Below, in pieces: positions 5,724 to 7,508 of a stretch of DNA of 7,508 bases (positions are counted from its first letter, which is position 1; the number at the start of each line of letters is the position of its first letter). A program made the translations under genes and the position numbers. Below the pieces are notes generated by a model. The model searched no databases. It had not been told where the DNA came from and saw only the letters and a program-made list of their open reading frames with translations. The stretch comes from an uncultured Sulfurovum sp. (GTDB lineage Bacteria > Campylobacterota > Campylobacteria > Campylobacterales > Sulfurovaceae), in contig CAMZLC010000009.1 in the NCBI GenBank assembly GCA_947311605.1, forward strand, positions 1-7,508, written 5' to 3'.

Positions 5724-6791
5724 ATGGCACTGAATCAGATCAGAAAACAGATCGACGAGATGGATAATGCACTGTTGGATATTTACAATCAGAGAATGCA
5801 GCTGGTACACCAGGTAGGCAAACTAAAAAACAGTACAGGTGCACCCATCTATCGCCCAGAGCGAGAGCAGGAGATACTGGAGCGGCTCAAGCAACGAAAC
5901 AGGGCAAGCCATGGCATTCTGACAGAGGAGGCGATAGAGGCGCTGTATCTCGAGCTTTTTGCAATAGCAAGAAACTTTGAGTTGCCGGAACGTATCGCCT
6001 TTCTGGGACCCGATGCCAGTTTTACCCATCAGGCAGCAGAGAACAGATTTGGTGCGCTGAGTAGCTATGTGCCCGTAGGCTCAATCAAAGGTGTGTTCAG
6101 GGAAGTCAGCCAAGGCAGAGCCAAGTTCGGCGTGGTGCCTATCGAAAACAGTTTCAACGGTATTGTCAGCGATACGATCACTGCCCTACAGGACTTTGAC
6201 ACCAAGATCATCGCAGAGGTGATGGTGGATATCCATCATGTACTTGCGACCAAGGCAGAGGATGTCAAGCATCTCAAGCGACTCTATTCCAAAGATATCG
6301 CTTTTGGACAGTGCAAGCAGTTTCTGGAAGATTATAGCTTGGATGAGCTGGAGCAGATCCCTGTGGAGTCCACTGCCAAAGCAGCGAAACTGGCCGCCAA
6401 TGACCCGCAGGCTGCAGCCATCTGTGCAGAAGTGGCCTCCAAGATGTATGCATTGCCAATCCTGTTTAGCAATATTGAAGACAAAGGCAACAACCGCACA
6501 CGATTTTTCGTTATCAGTGATTTTGAAAATGCTCCAAGCGGCAATGATAAGACCACGATTTTGGTCAGGCTGCCAAACAGACCAGGCGCATTGGTGGATT
6601 TTTTGAATGACTTCAAGGAGCTCAAGATCGATCTGACCAAGATCAAATCCCATATCGTTGAAGGTGTGTCTATTTTCTTCATTGAGTTTGATGGGCATCA
6701 GCATGACGAGAAAATTCAAAGAATATTTGCAAAACATAAAGAGTCGATCAAGTTTCTAGGCTCCTATGTCAAAGAAGCGGAGGATGTGTAA
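5724..6791 (+). CDS. pheA: Bifunctional chorismate mutase/prephenate dehydratase (P-protein)
   Basis: This 355-residue cytosolic enzyme turns chorismate into prephenate and then phenylpyruvate, the precursor of phenylalanine. Residues 1 to about 90 form an AroQ chorismate mutase with the expected Arg7, Arg24, Lys35 and YRPEREQE (Arg47, Glu48). Residues about 92-265 form the dehydratase: FLGPDASFTHQAA, GVVPIENSFNG, YSKDIAFGQC, PVESTAKAAKLA and the catalytic TRF at Thr259-Phe261. Residues about 275-350 form an ACT domain that in homologues senses phenylalanine. The first ligand motif GALV is present (288-291), but the second, usually ESRP, reads KSHI (308-311), so feedback control may differ. 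The dehydratase also lacks the common SHPQ before the QC pair. The domain order matches E. coli PheA. The 3' end carries the hisC ribosome site. Confidence 0.95.
   Translation: MALNQIRKQIDEMDNALLDIYNQRMQLVHQVGKLKNSTGAPIYRPEREQEILERLKQRNRASHGILTEEAIEALYLELFAIARNFELPERIAFLGPDASFTHQAAENRFGALSSYVPVGSIKGVFREVSQGRAKFGVVPIENSFNGIVSDTITALQDFDTKIIAEVMVDIHHVLATKAEDVKHLKRLYSKDIAFGQCKQFLEDYSLDELEQIPVESTAKAAKLAANDPQAAAICAEVASKMYALPILFSNIEDKGNNRTRFFVISDFENAPSGNDKTTILVRLPNRPGALVDFLNDFKELKIDLTKIKSHIVEGVSIFFIEFDGHQHDEKIQRIFAKHKESIKFLGSYVKEAEDV
6779..6784 (+). promoter_or_regulatory. hisC ribosome binding site inside the pheA 3' end
   Basis: GGAGGA lies within the last codons of pheA, eight bases before the hisC ATG at 6793. 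With only one base between the pheA stop and the hisC start, translation of the two is probably coupled. Confidence 0.75.
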
Positions 6792-6792
6792 G

Positions 6793-7508
6793 ATGAAATT
6801 CAACCCATATTTGGATGATATTGAGGTGTATGAGGCAGGCAAGCCTATTGAATTGGTTGTACGAGAATTTGGCGTAAAACCTGAAGAGGTAGTCAAGCTG
6901 GCTTCCAATGAGAACCCGCTTGGCACCAACCCTGCTGTTGCCAAAGTGATCTGTAGCCACGCAGACAAAGCACACCTCTATCCCGATGACAGCATGTATG
7001 CGCTCAAAGCATCACTCTCGTCCAAATATGGGGTGGATGACTCCCATATTATTATCGGAGCAGGCAGCGACCAGATCCTGGAGTTTCTCTCTCGTGCCAA
7101 ACTGCATGAGGGCTCTTCTGTGCTCATGAGTCAGGTGACCTTTGCCATGTACGAGATCTACGCTAGACAGGTCGGCGCCACTGTGCTGAGAACACCCAGC
7201 TATGCGCATCGGGTGGATGAGTTCCTTGCGATGATGCAGACACACACCCCTGATATCGTCTATCTCTGCACCCCCAACAATCCCACAGGAGATGCCACAT
7301 CCAAAGAGGATATTCTGACCATCATCAATGCTGCAGATAAAGAGACACTTGTTGTGATAGATGGTGCTTATATGGAGTATGCCTCCGCCAAGGACACACA
7401 ATACCTGATCCCCCCCAAAGATATTTTGGGGTATGAGAATGTGATCTATCTCGGTACCTTTTCTAAGGCTTATGGATTGGGGGGTATGCGCGTAGGGTAT
7501 GGTATTGC
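6793..7508 (+). CDS. hisC: Histidinol-phosphate aminotransferase (partial, 3' end outside window)
   Basis: The first 238 codons of a class I/II pyridoxal-phosphate aminotransferase are present; roughly the last third lies beyond the window. HisC converts imidazole acetol phosphate and glutamate to histidinol phosphate and 2-oxoglutarate. Visible motifs are LASNENPLG (substrate-side N-terminus), YPDDSM, GAGSDQILE (PLP phosphate cradle), CTPNNPTG (Asn162-Gly166), IDGAYMEYA with Asp190 and Tyr193, and the Schiff-base Lys225 in TFSKAYGLGGMRVGYG. The usual DEAY reads DGAY. HisC proteins such as that of Bacillus subtilis also transaminate phenylpyruvate and hydroxyphenylpyruvate, so its place one base after pheA may mean it finishes phenylalanine synthesis here as well. 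A C7 run at 7410-7416 lies in frame. In C. jejuni, from memory, hisC is followed by fliF. Confidence 0.93.
   Translation, partial: MKFNPYLDDIEVYEAGKPIELVVREFGVKPEEVVKLASNENPLGTNPAVAKVICSHADKAHLYPDDSMYALKASLSSKYGVDDSHIIIGAGSDQILEFLSRAKLHEGSSVLMSQVTFAMYEIYARQVGATVLRTPSYAHRVDEFLAMMQTHTPDIVYLCTPNNPTGDATSKEDILTIINAADKETLVVIDGAYMEYASAKDTQYLIPPKDILGYENVIYLGTFSKAYGLGGMRVGYGI

Noticed and set aside
6186..6737. 183-residue open frame on the minus strand across pheA
   Set aside because: It is antisense to the dehydratase and ACT domains, with no recognisable motif.
7012..7401. 129-residue open frame on the minus strand at the right end
   Set aside because: It is antisense to hisC, whose catalytic motifs run through the same stretch.
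1..7508. Mobile element, CRISPR array, toxin-antitoxin pair or other novel system
   Set aside because: All sequence is accounted for by conserved genes and short gaps. I saw no terminal inverted repeats, transposase, repeated spacers or unknown gene pair.

Overview
The window is a densely packed, single-strand piece of a bacterial chromosome carrying housekeeping genes. All eight recognisable genes are on the + strand and the gaps between them are 1 to 55 bases. Gene content and order point to Campylobacterota (former Epsilonproteobacteria). From memory, tal, rplY, pth and an LptF/G-type permease lie together in Helicobacter pylori. Likewise rplY, pth, permease, lysA, pheA and hisC lie together in Campylobacter jejuni, just before fliF. 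The base composition looks intermediate and clearly higher in GC than Campylobacter or Helicobacter, which would suit a free-living, Sulfurovum-like sulfur oxidiser. That placement is an inference, not a measurement.

Layout: (1) bases 1-53 may hold the last 16 codons of an unidentified upstream gene. (2) tal (transaldolase, GTG start at 55) is followed closely by a PilT-type ATPase gene (1054-2199). (3) A short gap with an extended -10 promoter (TGGTATAAT, 2209-2217) starts a second unit: rplY (ribosomal protein L25/CTC), pth (peptidyl-tRNA hydrolase) and an LptF/LptG-family permease, each separated by three bases. (4) A 55-base AT-rich gap with a likely promoter and a small palindrome starts the third unit: lysA (diaminopimelate decarboxylase), pheA (bifunctional chorismate mutase/prephenate dehydratase) and hisC (histidinol-phosphate aminotransferase). 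hisC runs off the right edge.

Functionally, the window combines central carbon metabolism (tal), surface appendage dynamics (pilT), translation (rplY, pth), outer-membrane lipopolysaccharide export (lptG-like) and amino-acid biosynthesis (lysA, pheA, hisC). The pheA-hisC junction is the tightest. HisC enzymes can also transaminate aromatic keto acids, so this pair may carry the last steps to phenylalanine.

I found no mobile element, CRISPR array, RNA gene, convincing terminator or new defence-type system. The points worth a second look are modest: a PilT gene set between tal and rplY, non-canonical residues in the ACT regulatory domain of PheA and in a conserved LysA motif, slippage-prone homopolymers in the permease gene, and promoter-like elements in the two longer gaps.
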